Assembly (NCBI RefSeq): GCF_001570765.1
Contig: NZ_BCSH01000063.1
Coordinates: 1-49,179 of the forward strand
Direction of reading: 5' to 3'
Length of the DNA stretch: 49,179 nt
DNA from: Nocardiopsis listeri NBRC 13360
GTDB lineage: Bacteria; Actinomycetota; Actinomycetes; Streptosporangiales; Streptosporangiaceae
Positions 33,148-41,321 of this stretch are shown here, one piece after another (the stretch's first letter is position 1; each line of letters starts with the position of its first letter). The position numbers and the translations under genes are program-made. The notes beneath the pieces were generated by a model. The model did no database searches, was not told the DNA's origin, and saw nothing but the letters and a program-made list of their open reading frames with translations.

Positions 33148-34098
33148 GTGAAATGGATTACCGCGCGGCGGCGGCATCCCCTGGCGGGGTATGCCGTCGT
33201 CATCCTCGCGCTAGCCCTGTTCGGGGTGGGATTCGCCGCTCTGGCCCCCACCTCGGACGAGGCGCGTGCGCAGACGCTCTCGGCCGAGGCCCCGTCCCCC
33301 GAGGACGTGGACGTGGCCAACGGCAAGGCCATCTTCGACCAGACGTGTGCGAGCTGCCATAACTACGACGGCAGCGGCACCTTCGCCGAGGACGAAGACG
33401 GTAACCGGGAAATGACCAACGGTCCCGACCTCCGCGAGGTCGGGCCCGCCTCCGTCGACTTCCAGGTCAGTACCGGCCGTATGCCGTCGATGGACCCCGA
33501 CAACCAGATGCCGCGCAGGGACATGGTCATGTCCGAGCAGGATCTGGCCGACCTGATCGCCTACTACAACGAGTCGATCAGGACCGACGACGCAGGGGCC
33601 GAGATCCCCTACGACGTTCCGGGCACCCCACCCGAGCGTGCGGACTTCGAGGACGAAGAGTCCTACGAAACCGCTCTCGAGGACTACGAGACCGAGTACG
33701 ACGCCTACATCGAAGGCGCCGAAGACGTCGACATGGGCATGAAGCTCTACCTGACCAACTGTGCGCACTGCCACAGCTGGTCCGGTGGCGGCGGTGCCCT
33801 CACCGACGGACGTTGGGCGCCCGAGCTCCATGACTCGACTCCGCGTGAGATCTACGAGGCCATGGTCAGCGGACCCGGCGCCATGCCGATGTTCAGTGAT
33901 GGCGTCATCACTCCCGAGGAGAAGCAGGAGCTCATCTCCTACGTGAAGACGCTGCAGGCGGAACCGAACGCCGGCGGCTTCTTCGACCTGGAGCGTGTCG
34001 GCCAGGTGGCGGAGGGTTTCATCGGATGGACCATCGGTCTGTCCTTGATCATCGCCTGCGCCATCTGGATCACGGCGAAGCAGCGTGCCCATGACTGA
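33148..34098 (+). CDS. qcrC: Di-haem cytochrome c subunit of the bc1 complex
   Basis: 316 residues: N-terminal helix, two cytochrome c domains on the outer face with CASCH (about 67-71) and CAHCH (about 205-209), Met ligand regions GRMPSM and GAMPMF, and a C-terminal anchor helix. It replaces soluble cytochrome c by wiring bc1 directly to CtaC. Between the two haem domains lies an acidic stretch of roughly 45 residues (about 146-193), longer than in mycobacteria as I remember them. The GTG at 33148 has GGGGA upstream; a GTG at 33127 overlapping the ctaE stop is an alternative. Confidence 0.95.
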   Translation: MKWITARRRHPLAGYAVVILALALFGVGFAALAPTSDEARAQTLSAEAPSPEDVDVANGKAIFDQTCASCHNYDGSGTFAEDEDGNREMTNGPDLREVGPASVDFQVSTGRMPSMDPDNQMPRRDMVMSEQDLADLIAYYNESIRTDDAGAEIPYDVPGTPPERADFEDEESYETALEDYETEYDAYIEGAEDVDMGMKLYLTNCAHCHSWSGGGGALTDGRWAPELHDSTPREIYEAMVSGPGAMPMFSDGVITPEEKQELISYVKTLQAEPNAGGFFDLERVGQVAEGFIGWTIGLSLIIACAIWITAKQRAHD

Positions 34099-35221
34099 GA
34101 AAAACAACAACGACAACAACGAGGGCGGTGCCGACGAGCGTGTCGTCGGCACCCCGACGGACACCACCGACGTGGTGACCGAGACTTCGGCTCACTCCGA
34201 CAGTGAGCACAATGGGCCCTACCTGGCCTCGGAGACGCACAAGCGCTCGGAGGAGCAGCAGCGTCGTGGCGAGAAGGTCGCCTCGATCTGGTTCCTCGTC
34301 GCCTTCCTCGGCGGTATCGGGTTCTTGGTCTCCTACTTCCTCTTCCCGCCGAACGCGGCGGGGGAGCCGGCGATCGCGGACCCGCAGATCGGCCAGTACT
34401 CGAACGCGCTCCTGGGTGGCACGCTCACCCTGGCGATGTTCGCCATCGGTGCCGGAATGACGGTGTGGGCGCGCAACGTGATGCCCCACTACGAGGTGGC
34501 CTCTCCCTACGACGAGCTTCCCTCCAAGGAGGAGGAGAAGAGCTCCTTCAGCGAGTTCTTCATGAAGAGCGCCGACGAGAGCGGTTTCACCAAGCGTCCG
34601 CTGATGCGCCGCACGCTCATCCTGGCCATGTTGCCGCTGGGTCTGGCCCCGATCGTGCTGCTGCGCGACACCGGGCCCCTCCCCGGCGACAAGATGAAGG
34701 AGACGCGCTGGACCGACGGCATGCGCATGTACGTCGAGGGCACCCACCGTCACCTCAGGGCCGAGGACCTGGAGAACGACCCGTACGGGATGATCTCCGC
34801 CCTCCCGGCCCTGGACGACGAGGGTTACCCGCACGGGATGAGCCTCACCGACCAGGCCAAGTCCGTCATCTTGCTCATCAAGGTGCCGGAGGACGACTGG
34901 AAGCCCGGCATGGACACCCCCGTCCGTGAGGGCAGCGACGAGACCCACATGAACTGGACCCACCAGGGCATCGTGGCCTACTCGAAGATCTGCACTCACG
35001 TCGGTTGCCCCGCGGCGCTCTACGAGCGCACCACGCACAGGATCCTGTGCCCGTGCCACCAGTCCACGTTCGACGCCACCGACGCCGCCAAGGTCGTCTT
35101 CGGCCCGGCCCACCGGCCGCTGCCGCAGCTGCCCATCGGCGTCGACGACGAGGGCTACCTCGTCGCCCGGGGTGACTTCAACGAACCGACCGGGCCGACG
35201 TTCTGGGAATACAAGGACTAG
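34091..35221 (+). CDS. qcrA: Rieske iron-sulfur subunit of the bc1 complex
   Basis: 376 residues. A charged, disordered N-terminus precedes three membrane helices (VASIWFLVAFLGGIGFLVSY, LLGGTLTLAMFAIGAGM, LILAMLPLGLAPIVLL), the actinobacterial arrangement. The C-terminal Rieske fold binds [2Fe-2S] via CTHVGC and CPCHQS. It passes electrons from menaquinol at QcrB to QcrC. The ATG at 34091 overlaps qcrC by 8 nt, so translation is coupled. Confidence 0.96.
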   Translation: MTEKNNNDNNEGGADERVVGTPTDTTDVVTETSAHSDSEHNGPYLASETHKRSEEQQRRGEKVASIWFLVAFLGGIGFLVSYFLFPPNAAGEPAIADPQIGQYSNALLGGTLTLAMFAIGAGMTVWARNVMPHYEVASPYDELPSKEEEKSSFSEFFMKSADESGFTKRPLMRRTLILAMLPLGLAPIVLLRDTGPLPGDKMKETRWTDGMRMYVEGTHRHLRAEDLENDPYGMISALPALDDEGYPHGMSLTDQAKSVILLIKVPEDDWKPGMDTPVREGSDETHMNWTHQGIVAYSKICTHVGCPAALYERTTHRILCPCHQSTFDATDAAKVVFGPAHRPLPQLPIGVDDEGYLVARGDFNEPTGPTFWEYKD

Positions 35222-35224
35222 TCG

Positions 35225-36877
35225 ATGAGTAAGACCACGCAAGCACCCAAGGCGCTGCGCGGCGTCGGCAACTTCATCGACGACCGCTTCCACCTGGCCA
35301 AGACCGGCGAGAAGAACCTGCGCAAGGTCTTCCCGAACCACTGGTCGTTCATGCTGGGTGAGATCGCGCTGTACTCGTTCATCATCCTGCTCGTCACCGG
35401 CGTGTTCCTCACGCTCTGGTTCAAGCCGAGCATGCTGGAGGTCGTCTACGACGGCTCCTACGAACGCCTCCAGGGCGTTCCCATGAGTGAGGCGTTCGCC
35501 TCGACCCTGCACATCGACTTCGATGTCCGGGGCGGGTTCCTCGTTCGTCAGATCCACCACTGGGCCGCCCTGATCTTCGTGGCCTCGCTGGTGGTGCACA
35601 TGCTCCGGGTGTTCTTCACCGGTGCGTTCCGCAAGCCGCGTGAGATCAACTGGCTCATCGGTGTCGCCATCTTCGCCCTGGCCATGGTCGAGGGCCTCTT
35701 CGGCTACTCGCTGCCGGACGACCTGCCCTCGGGCATGGGTATCCGGATCCTCCAGGGCGTGATGCTGGCGATCCCGCTGGTGGGCTCCTACATCTCGATG
35801 TTCCTGTTCGGCGGGGAGTTCCCCGGCGAGGACATCATCACGCGTCTGTACATGCTGCACGTGCTGCTGCTCCCGGCGATCCTGCTGGCGCTCATCGTGG
35901 CGCACTTCATGATCCTTTGGCACCAGAAGCACACGCAGTATCCAGGGCAGGGACGAACGGACAAGAAGGTCGTCGGAACACCCATGTTCCCGGCCTTCGC
36001 GGTCAAGGCGGGTGGATTCTTCTTCTTCACCTTCGCCGTGATCGCCGGTCTGAGCGCGTTCGTCCAGATCAACCCGGTCCACCTGTTCGGCCCCTTCACG
36101 CCGACGTCCATCACCTCCGGTCTCCAGCCGGACTGGTACATGGGCTTCCTGGAGGGTTCGTTGCGCATCTTCCCGAACACGCTCGACTTCACGATCCCGA
36201 TCGGCCAGGGCTATCCCATCGTCACGGCGGTGCTGATCCCGGGTCTGGGCATCATGGGTCTGCTCTTCGGTGCGCTCGGAGCCTGGCCGTTCATCGAGCA
36301 GTGGATCACCGGTGACAAGCGTGCCCGCAACGTCGCCGACCGTCCGCGCAACGCTCCGACCCGTACGGCTCTGGGCGTCGGCGGCATCGTCTTCTACGGC
36401 CTGCTCTGGCTCGCCGGTTCGAACGACATCCTGTCGGAGACGTTCTCGATCAACCTGTACCTGACCACGTACATCTTCCGTGTACTGATCTTCGTGGGTC
36501 CGGTCCTGGGCTACGTCATCACCAAGAGGATCTGCCTGGGTCTGCAACGTCGTGACCGGGAGACCCTGGAGCACGGCTACGAGAGCGGCATCATCCAGCA
36601 GCTCCCCAGCGGTGAATTCATCGAGGTCCACAAGGAGAGCTCGGCGGAGACCACCCACGTGCTGGAGAGCAAGCCGGTCATCTCCTCCACCGCGCTGGAG
36701 GAGCCCGAGACCGACGACAAGGGCGTGGAGAACCCCAACGCCCGCAAGGGCATGGGCAGGTTCCGTCGCGCGCTGGCCCACTGGTACACGAAGGACAACG
36801 TCTCCTTCGAGGGGGTGGAGGCCCACACCGGGCACCACCTGCACCATGGAGCCGAGAACGAGGGCAAGGGCCACTAA
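35225..36877 (+). CDS. qcrB: Cytochrome b subunit of the bc1 complex
   Basis: 550 residues with eight or more helices. Haem ligands lie in RQIHHWAALIFVASLVVHML and in LHVLLLPAILLALIVAHFMI; PDWYMGF is the actinobacterial form of the quinol-site PEWY motif. It oxidises menaquinol and is the target class of bc1 inhibitors in mycobacteria. The cytoplasmic C-terminal extension of roughly 120 residues ends in a His-rich tail (HTGHHLHHG). AAGGA lies about 8 nt before the ATG, 3 nt after the qcrA stop. Confidence 0.97.
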   Translation: MSKTTQAPKALRGVGNFIDDRFHLAKTGEKNLRKVFPNHWSFMLGEIALYSFIILLVTGVFLTLWFKPSMLEVVYDGSYERLQGVPMSEAFASTLHIDFDVRGGFLVRQIHHWAALIFVASLVVHMLRVFFTGAFRKPREINWLIGVAIFALAMVEGLFGYSLPDDLPSGMGIRILQGVMLAIPLVGSYISMFLFGGEFPGEDIITRLYMLHVLLLPAILLALIVAHFMILWHQKHTQYPGQGRTDKKVVGTPMFPAFAVKAGGFFFFTFAVIAGLSAFVQINPVHLFGPFTPTSITSGLQPDWYMGFLEGSLRIFPNTLDFTIPIGQGYPIVTAVLIPGLGIMGLLFGALGAWPFIEQWITGDKRARNVADRPRNAPTRTALGVGGIVFYGLLWLAGSNDILSETFSINLYLTTYIFRVLIFVGPVLGYVITKRICLGLQRRDRETLEHGYESGIIQQLPSGEFIEVHKESSAETTHVLESKPVISSTALEEPETDDKGVENPNARKGMGRFRRALAHWYTKDNVSFEGVEAHTGHHLHHGAENEGKGH

Positions 36878-36905
36878 GGTCCATCGGGGTGCGCCCCGAA
36901 CAGTC

Positions 36906-36940
36906 GAAGGACCCGGCCGTCGAGCGCGGCCGGGTCCTTC
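36906..36940 (+). terminator. 14-bp stem-loop terminator after qcrB
   Basis: Perfect arms 36906-36919 (GAAGGACCCGGCCG) and 36927-36940 with a 7-nt loop, 29 nt after the qcrB stop. Confidence 0.8.
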
Positions 36941-37077
36941 GCGTTGTGCGTCCGCCTTCGAGGCGCTGTATCGCACGCTGCGTCCTCGAACCCGGTCGAG
37001 GCGACCTCGGGTTCCCAGCGCGTGTCCGGTCCCCTCCCGGAGGTGTTCTCACGCCTTCCGGCCGCCCCTGGCACGAA

Positions 37078-37117
37078 GAGAGGGGGTCGACGCCCGACCG
37101 GGCGTCGACCCCCTCTC
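37078..37117. terminator. 18-bp stem-loop between qcrB and the acyl-CoA ligase
   Basis: Perfect arms 37078-37095 and 37100-37117 with a GACC loop. It lies between convergent transcripts and beyond the repeat copy, and probably stops read-through from the minus strand. With the terminator at 36906, the repeat and this hairpin, the 457-bp gap contains no gene. Confidence 0.75.
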
Positions 37118-37143
37118 GAAGATCATTGGAACCCACGCGTCGA

Positions 37144-37322
37144 CCAGGTTCTGTTTTGTGAACCACGGGGGGTCACCCGTTCGGGCGCCGTCAGGCCCTG
37201 TCTTCTGCAAGCCCGGGGAGGTGTCGTAGGCGGGATCCGAGGAACGAGGATCACACCGTAGGCACCGAAGGTTCCTGACTTTTTGGGGCGCCCGAACACG
37301 CCGAAGCGCCGGCGGAGGCTCT
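37144..37322 (-). repeat. Dispersed intergenic repeat, full copy B
   Basis: About 180 bp, aligned on the minus strand with copy A at 29602-29792. It lacks about 13 nt after the CAGGAA block and differs mainly in the linkers between conserved blocks. GGCGCCCGAAC (37287-37297) and GTTCGGGCGCC (37179-37189) form the same perfect 11-bp inverted repeat. It begins 12 nt after the stop of the acyl-CoA ligase gene. Confidence 0.85.
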
Positions 37323-37334
37323 AAAAAACACTGC

Positions 37335-39143
37335 CTAGCCCGCGTAGATGTCGTCGATCTCCTTGCTCCACTGCTTGGAGACCACGTGACGCTTGACCTT
37401 CAAGGAAGCGGTCATCTGGCCGCCCTCTTCGGTGAAGTCGTGCGGCAGGATCTTGAACTTCTTGATGCCCTCGGCCTTGGAGACGGCCTTGTTGGCGTCG
37501 TCGACGGCCTCCTGGATCGCCGCGTTGAGGTCGGCGTCCGTGGTCAGGTCGGAGATCTCACCGCTCTTGTTCTTCTGCTCCTTCCAGAGCTGGAAGGACT
37601 CGGGGTCGATCGTGACCAGGGCCGCGATGAACTTGCGGTTGTCACCGACGACCATGCACTGGCTGACCAGGGCGTGGGCGCGGATCCGATCCTCCAGGAC
37701 GGCCGGGGCGACGTTCTTGCCGCCCGCGGTCACGATGATCTCCTTCTTGCGACCGGTGATGCTCAGGAACCCGTCGTCGTCCAGGGAACCCAGGTCACCG
37801 GTGCGGTAGAAGCCGTCCTCGTAAGCCTCGGCGGTGGCCTTCTCGTTCTGCCAGTAGCCGACCATGATGTGGTCGCCCTTGAGCAGGATCTCGCCGTCGT
37901 CGGCGATACGGATGGTGGTGCCCGGCATCGGCTGGCCGACAGTGCCGATCTTGTTGAAGCCGGGACTGTTGACCGAGGTCGGGGCGGTGGTCTCGGTGAG
38001 ACCGTAACCCTCGACGATGGTCAGGCCGGCGCCGCGGAAGAAGTGACCCAGACGCGCGCCCAGGGCGGAACCACCGGAGACCGCGTACTTGGCCTCGTTG
38101 CCCAGACGGTCCATCAGCTTGCTGTAGACGAGCTTCTTGAACAGGCCGTGCTTGAGCTTGAGCGTGAACGGCACGCTGCCCCTGCCCAGCGCCTGGCTGT
38201 ACTCGATCGCGGTGTCGGCGGCGAGGTTGAAGATCTTGCCCTTGCCCTCGCTCTCGGCCTTCTGCTGGGCCTTGGTGAAGACCTTCTCGAACACGCGGGG
38301 GACCGCGAGGAGGAAGGTGGGCTTGAAGACGGAGAACTCGTCGATCAGGTCCGGGCCGGTGCTGGGGTAGTGACCCAGGACGGCCTTGCCCTCGATGACC
38401 ATGACCTGGACGAAACGCGCGAAGACGTGAGCCAAGGGGAGGAAGAGCATCGTGGAGGGGACGCCCTCGTGCTCCTTGATGATGGGCTTGGCGGGGCCCT
38501 CCAGGGCCGAGTGCGCGATGAAGAGGAAGTTGCGGTGCGTCAGCTGACAGCCCTTGGGCCGGCCGGTGGTGCCGGAGGTGTAGATGAGGGTGGCGAGGTC
38601 GTCGGCCTTGACCGAGGTGCGACGCTTCTCCAGGTCCTCGTCGCTGACCTCGGAGCCGCCGGAGCGCAGGGTCTCCAGGTCGTCGCCGTCGAACTTCCAC
38701 ACGTTGGCGAGCTCGGGGGTCTGGTCCTTGACGGACTCGACGCGCTCGGCGTGGGCGTCGGTCTCCACGAAGACGGCCTTGGCCGCGGAGTCGGAGAGGA
38801 TCCACTGGACCTGCTCGGCGGAGGAGGTCTCGTAGATCGGTACGACGATGGCGCCGACCGCCCAGACGGCATAGTCGATGGCGGTCCACTCGTAGCGGGT
38901 GCGCGACATGAGGGCGACGCGGTCTCCCTGCCCGATGCCCGCACCGATGAGGCCCTTGGCGTATCCGACGATGTCATCGTGCAGTTGCTCGACGGTCACG
39001 TCGAGCCACGGGCCGGCTCCGGTCTGCTCTTGACGGCGGGCGGCGACGGCCTTCGGCTCGGTGGCCGCGCGCGCAAAGAGCGTGTCGGTCAGCCGTGCCT
39101 CGTCGGAGATCTCGGGCTTCGCGGGAGAGCTGTATTCGCGCAC
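37335..39143 (-). CDS. fadD: Long-chain fatty-acid-CoA ligase, FadD15-like
   Basis: 602 residues of the ANL superfamily. The ATP loop YTSGTTGRPKGCQLTH, the adenylate motif GYGLTETTAPTS, the hinge TGDLGSLDDDGFLSITGRKKEIIVTAGGKNVAP and the C-terminal catalytic Lys region (LKVKR) are complete. It activates long-chain fatty acids to acyl-CoA at the membrane. The N-terminus (REYSSPA) and overall sequence resemble mycobacterial FadD15. I chose the GTG at 39143 because AGGAG lies 7 nt upstream; an ATG at 39161 lacks this. An 18-bp palindrome overlaps its promoter. Confidence 0.94.
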   Translation of the reverse strand: MREYSSPAKPEISDEARLTDTLFARAATEPKAVAARRQEQTGAGPWLDVTVEQLHDDIVGYAKGLIGAGIGQGDRVALMSRTRYEWTAIDYAVWAVGAIVVPIYETSSAEQVQWILSDSAAKAVFVETDAHAERVESVKDQTPELANVWKFDGDDLETLRSGGSEVSDEDLEKRRTSVKADDLATLIYTSGTTGRPKGCQLTHRNFLFIAHSALEGPAKPIIKEHEGVPSTMLFLPLAHVFARFVQVMVIEGKAVLGHYPSTGPDLIDEFSVFKPTFLLAVPRVFEKVFTKAQQKAESEGKGKIFNLAADTAIEYSQALGRGSVPFTLKLKHGLFKKLVYSKLMDRLGNEAKYAVSGGSALGARLGHFFRGAGLTIVEGYGLTETTAPTSVNSPGFNKIGTVGQPMPGTTIRIADDGEILLKGDHIMVGYWQNEKATAEAYEDGFYRTGDLGSLDDDGFLSITGRKKEIIVTAGGKNVAPAVLEDRIRAHALVSQCMVVGDNRKFIAALVTIDPESFQLWKEQKNKSGEISDLTTDADLNAAIQEAVDDANKAVSKAEGIKKFKILPHDFTEEGGQMTASLKVKRHVVSKQWSKEIDDIYAG

Positions 39144-39632
39144 GTGGTTGCTCCTGGACATGTACGGGTGTGGTGGATGGGGACGTGACGACCGTAACAA
39201 CACGATCCTACTCGTGAGTAGGAAGGGTTGTCGTTCGGTATCCAACGGTGATGCGGGCTTGACGTGCTGGGGGCGGGAGAAGGCACTGCCCAGGTCGCTT
39301 TCCCGGCCCTTCCCGCGTCGGTGCCAGTGTGAGGCCATGCCCGGCACCCGTCTGGAATGTACGCAGGTCAGGTGGGTGATCAGGGCTGCTCCTCACGCGG
39401 GGCAAGAGACTATCGCCTGCCGTGACCTTCGTGCACATCCTGTACATACCAGTTCTTTGTGTCGGTTCGGCCACCCGTCGCTTCCGCCGGCGTGTGCCCC
39501 TTCCGATTCCTCCCAACGTGGTCGGGGCCCCGAGTCATCCCTGACTCCTCCCTGAACCTGCCCTGAGTGGTCCGCGCGCGCCTTCCCCGTGCGGTTACCG
39601 TGATGCCACGGACGACAGGAGGCTCGCCAGAG
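39144..39632. other. 489-bp divergent gap, acyl-CoA ligase / charged protein
   Basis: The left part holds the ligase promoter and palindrome (39205-39234). The right part must drive the charged protein at 39633; TACATA near 39443 is a possible -10 but has no good -35. No gene or repeat copy is visible in the remainder. Confidence 0.4.
39205..39234 (-). promoter_or_regulatory. Promoter of the acyl-CoA ligase with an 18-bp operator-like palindrome
   Basis: On the minus strand ACGACA (39234-39229), an 18-bp spacer and TAGGAT (39210-39205). A perfect palindrome TCCTACTCGTGAGTAGGA occupies 39206-39223, covering the spacer and the -10. The geometry is that of a repressor site; a TetR-type fatty-acid regulator is my guess. 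Transcription would start near 39198, leaving a roughly 55-nt leader. Confidence 0.6.
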
Positions 39633-40112
39633 ATGACCGAGAACAACGACGGACGGAACAGTTCCCGCAACGAGGGCCCCGACCTCATCGACGATGCCTT
39701 GCGGCTGGTCGACACGCTCCAGCGCAAGCTGCTCGCGGCGGGTGTGCGGCGCGGCGTGAACGCGGTCACCAACCCACAGCCGAAGGGCGACGTGTGGGAG
39801 GAGGCCATCCGGATGGAGAGCGAACGGGAACGCCCTCCGTTGGAGGAACTCGCCGAAATCGTGCGCAAGAGCGCCCCGGAGGTCGCCGGTCACCTCGGGC
39901 GGGCGGGGTTGTCCCTGGCCGGCGCGCTGGGGCGGACCTGGGGCGTGGTCGAGCGCGGCCTGGAACAGGGGCGCGCGGAGGCCGAACGCGCCCGCGCCCA
40001 GAGGGAGGAACGCGAGCGCGACGACCGTGCGCGTGACGAGCGGATGCGCCGTGAGTCCTCGACCGACGATCCCTCCGCCGGCGAGGAGGACGAGAGCCGA
40101 GGTGAGGCGTAG
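39633..40112 (+). CDS. Small charged protein of unknown function (159 aa)
   Basis: 159 residues, polar and helical: DDALRLVDTLQRKLLAAGVRRGVNAV, then PPLEELAEIVRKSAPEVAGHLGRAGLSLAGALGRTW and a strongly charged coiled-coil tail rich in Arg/Glu. There is no signal peptide or catalytic motif. It may belong to an actinobacterial domain family seen beside glucokinase genes (I am reminded of DUF5304, unverified). The ATG at 39633 has AGGAGG 11 nt upstream. It precedes glk with a 129-bp gap containing its own signals. Confidence 0.65.
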   Translation: MTENNDGRNSSRNEGPDLIDDALRLVDTLQRKLLAAGVRRGVNAVTNPQPKGDVWEEAIRMESERERPPLEELAEIVRKSAPEVAGHLGRAGLSLAGALGRTWGVVERGLEQGRAEAERARAQREERERDDRARDERMRRESSTDDPSAGEEDESRGEA

Positions 40113-40173
40113 TCGTCACCGGGGTGTTCCCGGCGTGTGGAGCCTGGTTTAATCGAGGGGTTTGCACCATTTG

Positions 40174-40214
40174 AAAACCTGATTACATCAAGCCCGCTAC
40201 TTATGTCAGGTTTT
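40174..40214 (+). promoter_or_regulatory. Inverted repeat in an AT-rich patch upstream of glucokinase
   Basis: AAAACCTGA (40174-40182) and TCAGGTTTT (40206-40214) are perfect 9-bp arms 23 nt apart. The patch 40148-40215 is far more AT-rich than its surroundings. TTTGCA (40161-40166) with TACATC 17 bp downstream (40184-40189) is a possible promoter inside it, so the repeat could be an operator or a looped leader. Confidence 0.45.
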
Positions 40215-40241
40215 GGGCGAAAGTGTGAAGGAGCCGCCCCC

Positions 40242-41189
40242 ATGCCGACCATCGGCGTAGACATCGGTGGAACCAAGGTCGCCGCCGGTGTCGTCGACCA
40301 CGACGGGCAGATCCTGGACAAGGTCAAGTACCCGACCCCCGCCAACGACCCCGGCCAGCTCGCCGACACCGTCGCCAAGGCGGTGGAGGAGCTGCGCGGC
40401 CGCATCCCGGACACGCCCATCGAGGCGGTCGGAGTGGGTGTGGCGGGCTTCGTCGACGAGGACCGCTCCACCGTTCAGGTCGCCGTCAACCTGGGGCTGC
40501 GCGACGAACCCCTCAAGGAACGCGTCCAACAACGGGTCGAACTGCCCGTGGTCATCGAGAACGACGCCAACGCCGCCGCGTGGGCCGAGTTCCGCTTCGG
40601 CGCCGGCCGCGACAGCGACCACGTCGTCTGCGTCACCCTGGGAACCGGGATCGGAGGCGGTCTCGTCCTCGGGGGAGAACTGCACCGCGGACGCTTCGGT
40701 GTGGCCGCGGAGGTGGGGCATTACCGGATGGTGCCGCACGGACGCCGCTGCGCCTGCGGCAACCACGGCTGCTGGGAACAGTACGCCAGTGGCCGTGCGC
40801 TGGTCGCCGAGGGCCAGGACCTGGCCCGCACCGAACCCGAACACGCCCGTCGCATGCTCGAGATCGCGGGCGGGACCGTGGACGGCATCGGCGGTGAGTG
40901 CATCACCCAGGCCGCGTTGGAGGGCGACGCCGCCGCCTTGGAATGCTTCCGGACCGTGGGGGAGTGGGCGGGGCTGGGCCTGGCAGACCTCGCGGCCATC
41001 CTCGACCCCGAGTGCTTCGTCCTGGGTGGAGGCGTCTCCGACGCGGGCGACATCATCCTCGACCCGGTCCGGGCGTCCTTCGCCCGACACGTCTCCGGCC
41101 GACCGGGGCGTCGCCTGGCCGAGGTCCGGGTGGCCGAACTCGGCGGTGCCGCCGGCATCGTCGGCGCCGGCGACCTGGCCCGGCACTGA
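40242..41189 (+). CDS. glk: ROK family glucokinase
   Basis: 315 residues. The ATP motif GVDIGGTKVAAGVV, the sugar-site ENDANAAAWAEF, and the ROK zinc cluster CACGNHGCWEQYASG with EVGHYRM are all present. It phosphorylates glucose with ATP and, in Streptomyces, also takes part in carbon catabolite repression. The ATG at 40242 has GAAGGAG 9 nt upstream. It ends before a strong hairpin. Confidence 0.94.
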   Translation: MPTIGVDIGGTKVAAGVVDHDGQILDKVKYPTPANDPGQLADTVAKAVEELRGRIPDTPIEAVGVGVAGFVDEDRSTVQVAVNLGLRDEPLKERVQQRVELPVVIENDANAAAWAEFRFGAGRDSDHVVCVTLGTGIGGGLVLGGELHRGRFGVAAEVGHYRMVPHGRRCACGNHGCWEQYASGRALVAEGQDLARTEPEHARRMLEIAGGTVDGIGGECITQAALEGDAAALECFRTVGEWAGLGLADLAAILDPECFVLGGGVSDAGDIILDPVRASFARHVSGRPGRRLAEVRVAELGGAAGIVGAGDLARH

Positions 41190-41216
41190 TCGGTCCGTAC
41201 CGACCCGCCCGACCCG

Positions 41217-41249
41217 CCCGACCCGCCGACACGGTGTCGGCGGGTCGGG
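41217..41249 (+). terminator. 15-bp stem-loop terminator after glk
   Basis: Perfect arms 41217-41231 (CCCGACCCGCCGACA) and 41235-41249 with a CGG loop, 28 nt after the glk stop. Confidence 0.8.
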
Positions 41250-41258
41250 CACATGTGA

Positions 41259-41302
41259 GGGGGCCGGTACCGAAGGAGTGATCTCCTCCGGTACCGGCCC
41301 CC
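41259..41302 (-). terminator. 14-bp stem-loop after the acyltransferase gene
   Basis: Arms 41259-41272 and 41289-41302 (GGGGGCCGGTACCG pairing perfectly), with an inner AGGAG/CTCCT pairing in the loop. It lies 20 nt beyond the minus-strand stop at 41322. Confidence 0.75.
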
Positions 41303-41321
41303 TCGGGCGTTGCCCGGAGCC

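Noticed and set aside
34070..36976. A 968-codon open frame on the minus strand opposite qcrA and qcrB
   Set aside because: It is the antisense shadow of qcrA/qcrB with biased Arg/Asp/Gly composition and no domain.
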